64,000 nt of DNA. Source: Loxodes magnus (lineage: Eukaryota > Ciliophora > Karyorelictea > Loxodida > Loxodidae). Both the position numbers and the translations under genes were made by a program. Under the pieces are notes generated by a model, which did no database searches, had not been told where the DNA came from, and saw only the letters and a list, made by a program, of their open reading frames with translations. Positions 1 to 12,797 of this stretch are shown here, in pieces. The stretch is taken from contig CAMPDV010000138.1 of the NCBI GenBank assembly GCA_946699065.1, positions 372,001 to 436,000 of the forward strand. Direction: 5' to 3'. Each line of letters starts with the position of its first letter. Within the stretch, counting starts at the first letter, position 1.

Positions 1-1591
1 CAAGTCTCAATTTATAGTTAGTTTAGCATTGTGAACATGGAACGCCATTTACTACGTCACATAGTGAGCAAAATTGTACTGCATTTTAACATAACACGCA
101 TACTGAATTTGAATCATAAAAGTAACTATCGCAATTATTTTAGCATTGACCTGACTAAAGAACATATCCGACTGAACATAATGTACATGCTGTTCCATCT
201 TCATCACATTCCTAACAATTTGGTAAATGCGGCGAACATAACTAGCATAAATAGAATCCATCGTCTCATTCAGTAGCAGCACATGAGCTTTGACAGGTTT
301 TATCAAGTCTGAGCTTATATGATGCTATACATGAAATGCATTGCTTAGTTGATTCGTCGCATGTCTAGCAATTCGTCGTTAAAGAATTACAAGTTCTACA
401 TATATAATTGTCATTTGCATATCCTGAAGCACATGAAGCTTAGCAAACTGATCCTTGCAAACGTCATTAGGAAGCTAATGTACATGATGTACATACTGTT
501 GCACTAGTGCAAGTTGCGCAGTTCGTTTATGGACAAGTCTCACATATTCCTGAGTTATCAAATGAACCACTTGCACATGTTATTTAGCATGTTCCATCAA
601 GTCGCAAAACATATCCAACAGAACATTATGTACAAACTACAGTACTTCCACATGCTATATCAATTTCAGAACCTCTTGGCGTACAAACATTACAATAAGC
701 TATAGAAGAAGAACAAGTAGGACAAGTTTTACTTCCAGTACAACTATATCCACTATTACAATTTAAGCAATTTGAACTAAGACTGCCTGTACAGTTATAA
801 CACACAGCATTACATGAATTGCATTCAGTTGCAAGATCAGGACCCGAGCAATATCCTAAACAATAAGGAGTACAACTATTATCATCTGTAACCATTGTTT
901 CTCAATTTCCAATAGATCCTAAACCATAATAATTATCATGAAAAAATCTCGGTTATGCTATTTCCCCTATAAAATCACTTGTGCTTGTAAAAACTGTACT
1001 TCCTGCATTTTTACCTCCAATTACTATATAATCAGTACCTTGAGGCACGAAATAGATATTATTTTTATCGTTTTGCTTGAAATCTTAAATCATTCCTCCA
1101 ACAACTGAGAATTCAACTATAAAAATTCATTATTCCTTAGAATTCAAGCAAATATTGGTTTAACATACTGAAATCGCAACTAAAACTCATGATCCACAAT
1201 TCAATCCTAGACTGTAAGCCATATTATCTGAAAAGGCACCTTTCTCGTAATATACTTTTATATTAACCTAAGTTGCATCATGCTTAATAGTAGCCTTAAC
1301 ATAATTACTATCATCTTGATATAAAACAAGGAATTCTGCTTCACTTCCCATAGGACATTAAGCTGCTGCCACTTTCAAATACATAGATACAGTTCAAGCA
1401 TTATTATTCCTAGTAGCAAAATTATACGTTGAATCGTATCAACTAAGCTATTTTTCATAATAGCGAGTTCCTGTCAAAGGAAAAGATTTCGTTACAGAAT
1501 ATTGATTATCGAAAAGAGCGAAATGAGTGTAGGATTCGTATCTCTAAAATTTTCATAATAAGAGTAGAACAGAAATTCAGACAAAACCCAT
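1..1591 (-). CDS. Secreted Cys-rich surface protein with LamG/ConA-like N-terminal region, C-terminus cut by window
   Basis: The frame is continuous from ATG at 1591 to the window edge (about 530 codons) with TAA/TAG as Gln and TGA as Trp. It opens with a hydrophobic leader (MGFVWISVLLLLW) that looks like a signal peptide. Residues about 25-235 have the composition of a ConA/LamG-like beta sandwich. From about residue 236 (plus position 880 downward) there are many short Cys motifs of the CxxC...C type, as in furin-like repeats of ciliate surface and immobilisation antigens. All nine Trp codons I could identify are TGA, two of them in the leader. No intron is needed. The likely place is the cell surface or extracellular space. 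Ligand and function are not readable. The C-terminus, possibly a GPI signal or membrane segment, lies outside the window. Confidence 0.8.
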
Positions 1592-4500
1592 CTTTATAAA
1601 ATAACTATTACTGCAAGTTTATTGATTAGAATAACTTAAAAGATTCAAAGTTAAATTAAATCAGTTTATTGAAAACTAACTTTTGATATACACTGAAGCT
1701 TAAATTATTTATTAGTATCCGAGCTTTTTAAACCTAATTAATCAAACAGTTAATGAAATTCTTTTTTATTTAATTTTCAAATAATGTTTAAGTTCTAGCT
1801 AATCAATTGAAATAATATAACTTTTTTCTAAGGTTTGAGAAACTTTATCAGGTACTCAAAGGATTAGCTTTTCATAGTCGCTCTATTGATGATTTGGAAG
1901 GAATTTATATATAGTTTATTTGGGTTAATACCTTTAAGCTATTGAGTGATTTAGGATAAAGTTTCTGCATATCCTTCACTAATATTAGCAGAACTCTTCA
2001 TCCCCTTTTTACTAATTTGAGATAATCTTATATCTTTCACTTTCTACCTATCTTCTAAATATTTTTGTAGATCAACAGAAATCCCTTTTCTTTTCACTGT
2101 CAAAGTAGAAATACAAGGCTTCTTTTTTTTTTAATTGAAGGTTATAATTAAGTTAATCAATAATATATTAGAGTGACATTATAATTGGAGATTAACTAGA
2201 TTTAGAGAACTTATAAGAATTAATATTTAGAAGCCATAAAAGGATAGTATACAGAACTGCGAAAATATATCAATTTTGCTATCCTCAGAACTGCCTTTCT
2301 TAATGTACATTGGAGTCTTAGTCTAAGATCATTAGCAATGAACTGCATATTACTTACATTATTACACTTGCATGTCAAATTTTAGAATCCTTTTGGATAA
2401 TGAAGTAGTTATTACAAATTCTGAGGCTACAAATTAGCTTTAGTCATAGGTTACTTCATATCTCAATTCAATAAACCATAGGAATGTTTGGTTATCGCTA
2501 TACTAGACTGAAGTAAGTATAGTTGCAGAAAGGCACTATAAACCATATAGTGTTATTAAACTAAAATTAATGTAGATAATAGACATTAAATAGCTAATAT
2601 AGAACTAAGTTGTATAGATTAACTAGATAGTGATCTATTAATAAAGCATAAATAATCTACTAATGATAGCTATAATTATTTCTTGAATATGTTCAATATT
2701 TTCAATTTTAGACGAAAGAAATGGAAATGTATAATAGAAGTATGTTTATTAAAAGAAAGGGAATCAATAAGTAGTAGTCAATCTTTTACTAGTATATACT
2801 TTAAACTATGTAACTAAATCGATGCTATAAGCTACATATTATTTGAGAGCTTAATTTTGTATCTTTCTTTATATCTTTATGCTTTAGTGCTTTATAGTAT
2901 GATAGATTAAGAGATAAGTATGCTGCTTAAGAACTTATCACATCGATAGATAAACATTAAGATCATTCTAGAGACAAAAATATTGAAATAGGAGAGGTAA
3001 TCTAATAATCTAGCTAAATAAGGCTCATAAGTTCATACTAGAAACAAAGACTTAGTGTATCAATCTACATTCAAGCATTCAATTTAAATGACATAAATCA
3101 GCTAATCTAATATTTTATACTACTTAGCCTCTTATAAGATCAGTTTATTAATCTTTGTTATTAAAAAAAAGAAAAGATCTACTTTGAATTCTACTAAGTA
3201 GAATACACTTTAAAGATCTTCAATTTTACTTCAAATATATTTATTCTGATTTCTGTATGTAAGTTTAACAGTTTGCCTAAGTATACTTAATGAAGCTAAC
3301 TCATATTTACTTTAAAGCCTTTTAATTTAAACTTTATGTATCTACTTAAAGCTTTATTACTAGTTTGAGTCATCGAATTAGAATGACATCGAAAGCATTA
3401 AGCTTAGCATTTTTGAGGGTATCTAATTTAAGACAGTCATTAAATAAAAAAAGTTTGAGAGAATTTTAGTGAATTATCTGAGCTTTTATAAAGAAGCTTT
3501 CACTTGGTAGTTTCTTTCTTATGTTTAGCTCTAAGTTGGATACTTGATTATTACTAAGGTTTTTATACTTTTTAAGATGCTAAACGGAGGGGTTTTTATA
3601 TATCTACTCTATTTTCAGTAGGAATTAATTATTATGGACTCTTTACCTTAGAGTTTGCTGTATAAAATGATTTTAAACACTGATTGAAGTTATATTTCAA
3701 TCAGTTCCATTTTGTCTGGTTTTACTATTTATTCTCTAGCTTTTTTCTAAAGTTAATTTCAATATCTACAGAAATGTTATGTATTGCATAAAGCTTCCAA
3801 GTAAAAGGATTAGCACTTCGAAAAAAATACTTCTGTATCCTATTTTCAATTCTGCACTAATAATATTTCTTAACTGTCTTTTTAACTTCAAGTGAATACA
3901 ATATGTATGCTTATATCCCTTTATTGTAGTTTGTAGTATGGACTTTAGTATTATACAACCTAGTCGTTATTAATCGATCATTCTACAGAAAGCAATATTT
4001 AAAAATCCTTCTTACTTCCTTAGATACAGATTCACATGTACATTATTATAGCCTTATCCTTCAATTTAACAGCACACATTTTAGGCTACTTCTAGGCTAA
4101 AGAAAGCTACTTTCTTAGCTATACTAAAGATGTAATCTGTTAACTTTAAAGTTATTACGCTTACATATCTCCTATTCCATTTTCTTAATCTTGAATTAGC
4201 TTTAAAGTTCTATCACTCCCTTTTGCAATGTTTCTGATATTAGAAATTTAGTTAATTCTTCAGTAGTTAACAAATCAATTAAATTTAGCTAAGTTAATTT
4301 CCTTAGTTCATTATCAGCACAATATTGACTGAAATTAACTATTTGCTTATCTAGTTTACTAGCATATTTTCACATTAATCAGCATCCAGATATGTAAAAA
4401 CAGAAGTATTTCGATTGTATCATAGTAAAATATACTTCTATAGATTTAACAGTTGCATATCTTAAGCTAACTATAAAGAGTATTATTGATACTAGTTTAT

Positions 4501-4753
4501 AACTTATATAATAGTCCAGTCTCTTTATTATATTTTAACTTATCATTCTTAATTATTAATTATAACTTAATACCTAAATTTGTCACCGACAGTATACCTG
4601 AAGAAAAAGTATCAAAGGATCTGGAGATTTAGGTAGATTAGTATCATTACTATCGATACTTTTTCACTTAAAGGAAGTAAACTGGTAAGATATTAGAGTG
4701 TATATACTTTTAAGCCAAAGCTTTAAATAGAAAATTAATAAGTTCTTATTCAA
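1592..4753. other. About 3.2 kb without a recognised gene
   Basis: This AT-rich stretch lies between the start of the Cys-rich gene and the end of the EF-hand-like gene. I recognised no protein family in any frame. Short protein-like segments exist, for example a plus-strand run near 3380-3580, but open frames mean little where only TGA can stop. It may hold decayed or very divergent genes. Confidence 0.4.
4603..4665. repeat. 11-bp perfect inverted repeat
   Basis: GAAAAAGTATC at 4603-4613 is matched by its reverse complement GATACTTTTTC at 4655-4665, separated by 41 bases. It lies about 90 bp beyond the stop of the EF-hand-like gene and could form a hairpin in its 3' region. It could also be chance or the edge of a small element. 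Confidence 0.5.
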
Positions 4754-5578
4754 TCATGCATTCACCTATTGAAGAGCACTCTATCCTTTTACCTCTTTTT
4801 ATGATTAGCTGCTCTAACTTTATCCTTATTATGCTAAACTATATTTTGCAATTTCCTCTTATATTCTTTAGGCTTTAAGAAAGAATTATATCATTCCTTA
4901 AGTGGAAGTTCAATCTCCTATTTCTTAGTTATCAACCCTTGAAATAAAACTTGGTTTGTCTATTAAGTCAGATTGGTTCTAAGGTAGTAATAGCTTGCTA
5001 AGTTCTTCTTAGAACTTGAACTGTTGCCATTGTTATTTCTGTTCATCTATTTACTACTTTGTTATCTACCTCTCAGGGTTTTTAGGATAAGGTCTACCTA
5101 TAGTATACTCCAGTATATACTCATGCATTAACTTGTTTACTAGATTAATATAAAAATTAATCTAGGAAACCCCAATTTACCCATTACTTTCAGTATCAAG
5201 ATTATCGAAAATAATAGAAGCTCTTTAAGATGGTGTACCGCTTGACATTACAACAGCAGCTAATACTATCTTCTGTAGATCACATTTAGTGTTATCATTA
5301 TCATGCAAGAAGTTAGAGTAAAACTTCACTAGCTTGTTTTCACTCTTCCAACTGTTAAGACAAGATTGATCTATCTCATTTGGTGGAAAGGTACTCAATT
5401 TTAATTGTTGTTAGATTCTAAAAAGCTACTATTTGCTTATCTTACCATTATGAGCCCATTTCTTAAAAGCTGTTTCTAAATCTTAAGGTTTATGCTAGTA
5501 AAATCCTAGACTTTTTTCTGATTCTATTATAATTTCCAAAACATCATTATATTATGGACGTCCTCCAGCGCAACCCAT
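4754..5578 (-). CDS. EF-hand-like protein with N-terminal Gly-Cys acylation motif
   Basis: An uninterrupted frame of 274 aa, ending at TGA (4754-4756). The N-terminus MGCAGGRP is a likely N-myristoylation/palmitoylation signal. Around residues 125-145 a degenerate EF-hand loop (D-T-E-S-N-G-Q-I) is followed by a predicted helix, and an earlier helix-loop-helix around residues 35-55 may be the partner. The loop has Asp, Glu, Asn and Gly at the right spacing but Gln instead of the last Glu, so Ca2+ binding may be weak. The C-terminal quarter is Gln-rich. One in-frame TGA reads as Trp (IGDWTS). It is divergent from the Mkt1 gene, with 547 bp between starts. The EF-hand call is tentative; that it is a gene is more secure. 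Confidence 0.6.
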
Positions 5579-6125
5579 TTTTAAGATATATCTTAGTCTT
5601 TAATAAATGATATACATTTGATATGAAAAAGGTTTGATTTATTAAAACCTTGATCATGTAAATCAAAATGACAAGGTCTTAAATACGATCTGATTAACTC
5701 TATTTAGTTCTTATGCCTTTGAAATGTTAGATTCTAAGATATGTCTACGACTATTTAGTCAAACCTATTTCAATAACTTTACGCTTTCCCCTTTACTTTC
5801 TACTTTGCCTTTTCTGATCTTCATTATACTCTATACTATCATACTACTCGAGCATTCTATTACAGTACTACTAATTACACTTTGATATCATATCAACTCC
5901 TTTAATTTTCGTCTTTATTCTCTATAAATTCATTGTTTCATAAATCTAGAAAATTGAATCAAGTCAATTTCTTTACTAATTCCCACAAACTATAAAAGTA
6001 AAGGAACTTAAAGCAAGTTGAATAAGAAAAGCCAGCAAGCTAGGTATATAGAAAGTAGGATTGAAGGTAATAAGAATAAGGGAAATGAACTTAATTTAAA
6101 GAATGTTTAAATAAGGTTAAAGTAA
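5579..6125. promoter_or_regulatory. Divergent intergenic region between EF-hand-like and Mkt1-like genes
   Basis: These 547 bp separate two start codons on opposite strands and so should hold both promoters. The sequence is AT-rich with pyrimidine-rich runs at about 5760-5930. I see no named promoter element. Confidence 0.4.
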
Positions 6126-8337
6126 ATGTGGTAGAATCTTATCTAAAGTAAGATTTTATTTTAGCTTACTGTGAGGAAAATAGGCTAATTAAATGCTCTA
6201 AGTTGCAAGATCTATAAGGAACTAAAATGGGAATCGATGTTGAGCATTTGATGAGTTAGTTAACTGAACCAGAAGCTTATGCTAAGATTATCGGAGGGTT
6301 TCCACCTTCTTACAATTCACTGATACCTGACTTTATTAAATTGATGTAATAGAATAATATACAGCCTTTGTTTGTTTTCAGTGGGATCTAGATATTGTAG
6401 TAAAATGGAAATAGCTTGATAAACTAGAAGGTTCCTAGGATAAGTGTATGGCTTGAGTATGCGAATAATTAAAAAGACTAAGCAGAAAGAAAATTTAGAA
6501 GCAAGCAAATGGTATGAGAAGATATCATGCCTGAATTTATCGAAATACTTAGGACCAATAAATGTGATTATATCAGAGCTCCGTATAAAAGTGCCCCTTA
6601 GCTTTGTCATTTTTATGAGAACAAAACAATTAACTGCATATTAGGTGGCTTCGAAGTATTACTCTATTCGTCTGATGTCAAAATTATTCTAGAAATAGAC
6701 GATACTATCGGCTAGTTTTACTGGGTTGATGGTAAAAAGGTTTTGGAGTAGTTAGAATGTACATTATTTTAACTTTAAGAGGCAGCAATAATTTCTGGAT
6801 ATTTAAACTAAAAGGTAATGGAGTATAAGTCTTAGTAGAGCTTCAAAGAGTATGTTGAGTATGTTAAAAGCTAGAAAATAGAGAGAGGGAGCTATTAAAG
6901 CTTTATAGACAAGGCTAAAATAATTATTAATGACCATATAATCTATTCTACAGAGGGTTAAGTACAATTTAGAAACAATGATCCTATTCTCTGTCCTAAT
7001 ACACAAGCTTTCTAGGAGCTATTTGGACCTAAATTTCCTGATTATATCTATCTAATGTTAGTAACTGGCAGTATAAGTCCAACAGTACTAAATGTAATTG
7101 TTAGTAAAAAATTGATGGAGTATGAACCAATTGTAGACAGCTAGTAATATCAAGACACCTTAAGTAAGTAGAATATCATCGAACTGAGAAGAAAAACCTT
7201 CCGTAAGGTTTGATATACAGATCTAATAAGTGAATGCTTGCATGTAGCCTTTAACATTGATAAAATCTAGTTAATAAGATGGTTTAACGAAGAAGAGGCT
7301 ATTTTATTAAAATCTAGCGAACAGCAAGACACTCAATGTAAGGTATTAATGCAGATATAAATTGGGAAATCACAATGAAAGATCTTTAGGAAGAGCTATT
7401 AAGGTAATAAGCAACTAGCCCTTCATTAAGCTTCATCTTAAAGTATCATCTTGATTAAACTACCAAGAAAGGAAATTTATATTAAAGCTTATAGTGCTAG
7501 ATAGAAAACTCTTTACGTTAAGGCTAGTAAGCACCTTCATGCTTTTAAACAATGGAAGAAACAATGAGCTATATATATTTTAGATTCCTAGAGTTTAATG
7601 ATTATTTTGGAGCTTAAGGATAGCCAATGCTATTTGGAAAAGTTCTTGGAGAAAGTACAACTGGATTTGATGAACCCTCTTTCTTATTTTTAGAACTAAT
7701 GAGAAATGCGTTATTGATAGGAAAGCAATTTGTTTAACCAAAGGATACATCCTCTGAAGAAATACTTCCAAATGAAAGCAGATTAAAACTAAGCAATTTA
7801 GATCCAAATGCAGAGGATATGTAGGCTATAGTTCTAATCTCAAGAATATTCTCTCTTATTCCTTGCTAGCTTCTTCCTGAAGCTTATGATGGAATGATAG
7901 ATTATGATCTTTGCTAGTTCTAATGTCTAGTTTCTATCATAAGTAAGACAGAGAAACTTTTAATCGAAATGCTTTTCTTGCAGCTCTTTCTCTAAAATCG
8001 CTTAACAATGCCAATTGCACAGATAGTTCATCTATCATCTTTACTTCCTTTTAGAAAATAGAGTTCAAATGTACTCGGATAAGTCGTAAAATTTATGGTC
8101 CAGTCACAAGCAAACTTGACACTAAGCTAACTGAAAGCTAAGTTTAAGTAGTGCTAAGATTTAGAAAATGATTTGAAGAAAGGCTGGGAGTTTTGGAAAG
8201 GAATAATTAAAATGTAGAAACTACTAAAAAGCTACAAAGCATTGACAGAACAATAGATCTTGTATTTCAGTAAAGCAAATACGATGCTAAAGTAAAAGTT
8301 ACATTTTATGGGAATATTGAAGCAGCAACCCTAATGA
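6126..8337 (+). CDS. Mkt1-like XPG-fold post-transcriptional regulator
   Basis: The N-terminal half reads as the XPG/FEN superfamily fold of Mkt1: KLQDLQGTKMGIDVEHL, then IQPLFVFSGIQI, then the I-region signature CDYIRAPYKSAPQLCHF. Most of the acidic catalytic residues of true FEN nucleases are not visible, as in Mkt1. The C-terminal half matches the Mkt1 C domain (QPMLFGKVLGES, then FLFLELMRNALLIGKQF). Frame is restored only by removing 17-nt introns at 6148-6164 and 7338-7354; an 18-nt intron at 7203-7220 is likely but optional for frame. The spliced product is about 719-725 aa and ends at TGA 8335. TGA reads as Trp in QMVWEDI. Yeast Mkt1 works with Pbp1 in cytoplasmic mRNA regulation; a similar role is inferred. 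Confidence 0.85.
6148..6164 (+). other. 17-nt intron in Mkt1-like gene
   Basis: GTAAGATTTTATTTTAG has canonical GT...AG ends. Removing it joins ATG at 6126 to the conserved N-terminal region in frame. Confidence 0.8.
7203..7220 (+). other. Probable 18-nt intron in Mkt1-like gene
   Basis: GTAAGGTTTGATATACAG resembles the other introns closely. Its length is a multiple of three and it contains a TGA that would otherwise read as Trp, so the frame cannot decide whether it is spliced. Confidence 0.5.
7338..7354 (+). other. 17-nt intron in Mkt1-like gene
   Basis: GTAAGGTATTAATGCAG. Its removal (17 nt) is needed to pass from the XPG half to the Mkt1 C-terminal half. With it, total coding length is divisible by three. 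Confidence 0.85.
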
Positions 8338-8577
8338 CAGTGAAACATTACAAACTACTTATTTTATATAATTACAGTTCACTATACTCAACGATTTAAC
8401 TAGTAAACCTATCAACAGTTTATACTAAAGACTATCATCAAATGACTCTTAATATGTTTGGCTATACTTTGATAGTAAAAGTAACTAAATATACGTGAGG
8501 GAATAGCTATCTAAGTAGTCTGTCATAAGGGGCTAAAATAGGATAGTTAAGTATATAATAAATTAAATAAATATAGA

Positions 8578-10374
8578 ATGAGTCAAATGCAAGAAGTATT
8601 AGGTAGCATAAATGAAATCTTCATGAGAGGTAGAATTTCACTTAATCACTTGAGAATTATATTGAGCGAAGCTTTATATACACCAGAATTTTATTAACCC
8701 TTTCTATAAGTAAGAGAGAAACTAAAAACGCCAGAAGATACGCCTAAAAAGCAATCTTTCTTGGTAAATTAGTCTAAGTTGTATGAACATGAAAGAGAAG
8801 AGCTCAATAATATAGTGACTATCTAGAAATTTCTTCAGATAGTTAATTCGGTCTAGTTCTTAGGAATGGTACCTAAAGAACTGAACAATAGGAATATTAC
8901 CAAGAACATTAAAATACTAAAAATAGCTGTATATTTGTACGCAAACAAAAGACTTTCAATTTAAGATATAAAGTGAGCTCTTTCTTTATGCTTCAAACCG
9001 AAGGATGAAGTAAGAGATCTAGAGAAATTAGCATATATAGATAAAAAATTGTGCAAGGATTAAGAAAAATACGAAAAGAAGCTACTATATAGAAGGTGCC
9101 TCTATTTAGGTAAAGTTTTGAATGACGTGAAGTTCATTCAGAAGGCATTGTGAAATATAGGGTTCGTAATTAGCTTGCCAAGACTGGAATTTTGGATTAA
9201 ACATAATATTGGATAGAGGCAATCTTTATACATAAAGCCACATGAATTTATAGCTCTTCTTGCTAATTGTTAAAAAAAAGGAACTGTGATTCAAAAAATA
9301 AAAGCGAAGGAGAAGAAGATTGAGATGAACAAATATGATAAGGAGGTATGAATTTAATTTTAGTTTGGTGTTTATGAGTTAGTCACTCCTAAGAAATCTG
9401 ATAAGCCAAGGAAACGGCTATAAAAGTATCTTGATAAAGAAGAAAGTAATTTCAAGTTTACAATGATTGGAGGTATGCCATAACAAGCTCCTAAAGAAGG
9501 AATGAAAATGAGAAAAATGTTTGTTAAACGGGAATCGGAAAATTAGGATATGCTTAAGTAGTAGTTGAAAAACCCTGATCTGATATATGATATCACATCC
9601 AGTCTTTTATAGGGATAGAAACTGCTAAATCCTGCTAAGGTTTAAAAAATTGGAGTTGATTATGGATTAAAGCAGGAAGAAGTTAGCCATTCACCAAGAT
9701 TATTGGTATTAAGAAACGCAATAAACTACAAAAAGTACAAAAAACCAATATAAAACTAACTAAACTCCTATCTAATGAGACATTTGGCATCAGCAAATGA
9801 ATAAGAGACTAGTATGAATCAATCAGCTTATAGCTAAACAAACTTATCTAATAGATTATAGCAATCAAAGAGTCATATTAAAGCTGTTAGCACCTAAAAT
9901 TATCATAACGCAATCTAAGAATAAAAGGAAGACTAAACTTAGTCTTAAAGTAAGGATGAAGAAAACTATTTTAGACCAGTAAGCTAGAGAGTGATGCAAA
10001 AAGTCAGAATATTGAAATTACTCTAAGATGCAAAGGAAGGATATTTAATTAAGAATAGAGAACAAGTCCAAGAAAAAGAGCAAATATAGCAATTGATTGA
10101 TCTTTACGATCCTATCAAAAAGGCTCCTGAAGAAAATTCTCCAAACCAACACTTCATTACTCTATTAAAATGAAACAACTGAGTTTAGTAAGATAGAATA
10201 AGACCTTTGAGTGTGAAAAAAAGATTAAACGAAAAGGTAATTTTTAAGCATAGTTTTAGGAATTTTCAGAATAATAGTCAAGTACTAAAAGCAAAAAGAT
10301 GTATAGCAGACCAGTGACAGAGTGTAGGGAGAGAGTCAGAATTAAAGATAAATAATGAACTATACTTCAATTGA
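8578..10374 (+). CDS. Unrecognised 598-aa protein
   Basis: A continuous frame from ATG 8578 to TGA 10372 (599 codons), downstream of the Mkt1-like gene on the same strand with a 240-bp gap. The N-terminal third looks globular and helical (ISLNHLRIILSEALY, VIQKIKAKEKKIEMNKY). The remainder is Lys/Gln-rich and partly disordered, with a C-terminal coiled-coil-like stretch (NREQVQEKEQIQQLIDLY). Several TGA codons are internal (Trp), including two close together near 10171-10182 (KWNNWVQQ), so the true stop could be earlier than I placed it. No domain recognised. Composition and continuity make a real gene likely. Confidence 0.6.
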
Positions 10375-10538
10375 TTTTATTTATAGTAAACAATCTATTA
10401 AGTTAAGAGAGACAAAAAAGAACTAATGTAGATAAGATAAATTACCTAAATATTAATCTAAAACCAGAAAGTATAAGTATTATTCCTTAGTATTTGACTA
10501 TTATACTAAGTCAAAATTTAATTTTATAAAATATCAAA

Positions 10539-12797
10539 ATGAGTAAGATGGACCGTACGCTGTTTGCTATGTTTCATACAGATCGCATAGCATGAAAACC
10601 AAAAGAAATTAAGAGACCTCCATATGAATTAGAGATTGATGAAGAAACTCCTGATGTGGTTTATGATAGACAAAGTAATTTGTATTAGATTGAAGAAAAG
10701 ATACTGGGAAATATTACTTATGGATAGGATTATCAATAGTTTGAGTATGATGGTACTGATATGACTGAATTGTAAAAAATGTAAAGACATACTGATAAAT
10801 CTTTGCTATTAAAGGATAAAAAAGGCAAGATAATAAAGGCTTAAGAAATTGACAAAAAGGAAAAATAGAAGGATAAAAAACATAGATGGTTTCTGAAAAA
10901 AAAAGTACAGAAGAAGGAAGAAAAAATTAGTGATCAAATTTAACAAAAAGAATTCATTGAAGAGAATTATGATTAAGAGTTAGAAGCTATGGGGCTTCCT
11001 TCGTTTTTTGGAGGAAAAAGATATAGATTGAAAAAAGAGTAAGAAAGCGACCAAGAAGAGAATAGTCCTAGAAAAGTGTAACACTCTTAAAATAAAGATC
11101 AATAGGAAGATAATGAAAACTAAGAAAAAGATCAAGAAAGTGAAATCGATCAAGCAAGTTAAAGCCAGAGCAATGAAGATTAAAATTAAGAAGAGTTGAA
11201 CAATGTAGATTAAAATGAAAACGACTAAAATAATGAAAATCAAAATGTTACTAAAGAGTCTCCCTTACTCGAAGATATTTTAGAAAACAAAGGATAAACT
11301 CCAAGTCACTCAAAATTTCCAATTTCGAATTTTGTTTAATTGGAATCTCATAAAAAAGGTGTTTGCACGATTTCTATAGATGATAACGGAAGATGAATGG
11401 CTACAGGAGGTAAAGACTAGAGCATCTTTTTGTGAAACTTCCTTGAAATGAATTAAAGTTTAAGACCATATCGAGATTTTTGTCCTACAGCAGGTTAGGT
11501 TGTCTATGATATTCAATTTAACAAAACTGGTGAAGAAATACTGATTCTAAATGGAGATTTGCAACCTAGAATTTACAGTAAAGAGGGAAGATTGAGAATT
11601 TAATGTATTCGTGGAGATACTTACATTCATGACGTTCAACATACCAAGGGACATACCAAACCCTCTTACTATGGAAGATGATCTCCTGATAAATCTGACT
11701 ATTTTCTATCTGCTTCTTATGACGGAACTTGTAGAATTTGAAATCGCAAGGCTTCTTTACTAGGTTTACATTAGCATCTACCTAATTCCGTCATATTAAA
11801 AACCCAAGATAAAACTCCAGCTAAATTATGCAATTGGGATGACTCAGGAAAGCTAGCAATAGCCTATTGTTTGGATAATACCATATAAATATGAGATGCT
11901 TGGCGTGGTAAGTGTTAATTCCCTTAAAATATATATAAGAACATAAGCTAAGAAGAAATAACTAGCATGGAGTGCTTTAATAATGGGGTTACTGATCTAA
12001 TATTTACCAGAGCTTTAGATCATTCTTTGAAACATTGAGATTTGAGAAAGATGGACTAACCAATTTTCACATGGAATGACTTTTGGAATTTTAACGTTTA
12101 ATCATAAATTTCCTTTTCTCCTTGTAGGTAGTTCGTAATAACTGGAACTTCTATAATGACAGAATAGAAAATAGCAGAGAGTTTTCTAAATTTTTGCAAT
12201 ATCAAAACAGGTGAAATAGAGGAAAGCGTTCAAATTGGAGAGTCAAGTGTTACTTCAGTACTTTGACATAAAAAGCTGAATTAAATATTTGTTGGTATGA
12301 ATAACGGAAACATACAGATACTATATGATGATACTTAAAGTGTTAAAGGAGTTTTAGATTGCTTAAAGAAAAAGCAAAGGAAAACAAGATCTGATGATTG
12401 TGAACTCAATCGTCCTATATTCGCTCCTCATACTTTACCTCAGTTTAGAATAAACTGGTAGAAGAGATCGAAACTTGAGTAGTAAAAAAGAGAATTGTAA
12501 CCCCTTAAACCTAAAATTCCTTTAAATACGGGAGAAATTTCAACAACAATATAGCATATTATGTAGATGTAGCATAAGCTAAGAGCTCCTCTAGAAGAAA
12601 GTAGAGAAAGACTTCTTAAATTTGATAAGATCTGTAAGGAAGACCCTAAATATTTTTATGGGTATAAAGAAACATAGCCCTAGCCTATTTTCGAAGAAAG
12701 TGTAGAAGGTTTTCAAGAAAGAGATTTCCTCAGAGCTAATAAGAACAAAAAGTGTCACAGATGTGGTAAAAAACTCTGTTTATGTGACAAACATTGA
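10539..12797 (+). CDS. WDR70: WDR70 family WD-repeat protein
   Basis: One intron-free frame of 752 aa. Residues about 1-240 are charged, Gln/Glu/Asn-rich and disordered, with a GLPSFFGGKRYR motif as in the N-terminal region of WDR70. WD repeats follow (WMATGGKDQSIFLWNF, TKGHTKPSYYGRW, FLSASYDGTCRIWN, LAIAYCLDNTIQIWDAW, LDHSLKHWDLRKM). The family C-terminal signature APHTLPQF is present. Eight Trp are TGA, several at the WD-dipeptide Trp, and at least six are TGG. Metazoan WDR70 is nuclear and works in DNA-damage-linked histone H2B ubiquitination; the same role here is inferred. The extreme C-terminus carries an added Cys cluster (CHRCGKKLCLC). The last sense TGA is about 170 codons before the stop. 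Confidence 0.93.

Noticed and set aside
52-306. Short frames on both strands at 31-306 and 514-705 that look open in the standard code.
   Set aside because: They are shadows of the Cys-rich minus-strand gene, which explains the Cys spacing throughout.
10980-11243. Very hydrophobic minus-strand frame.
   Set aside because: It is the complement of the Gln/Glu/Asn-rich disordered N-terminal region of WDR70.
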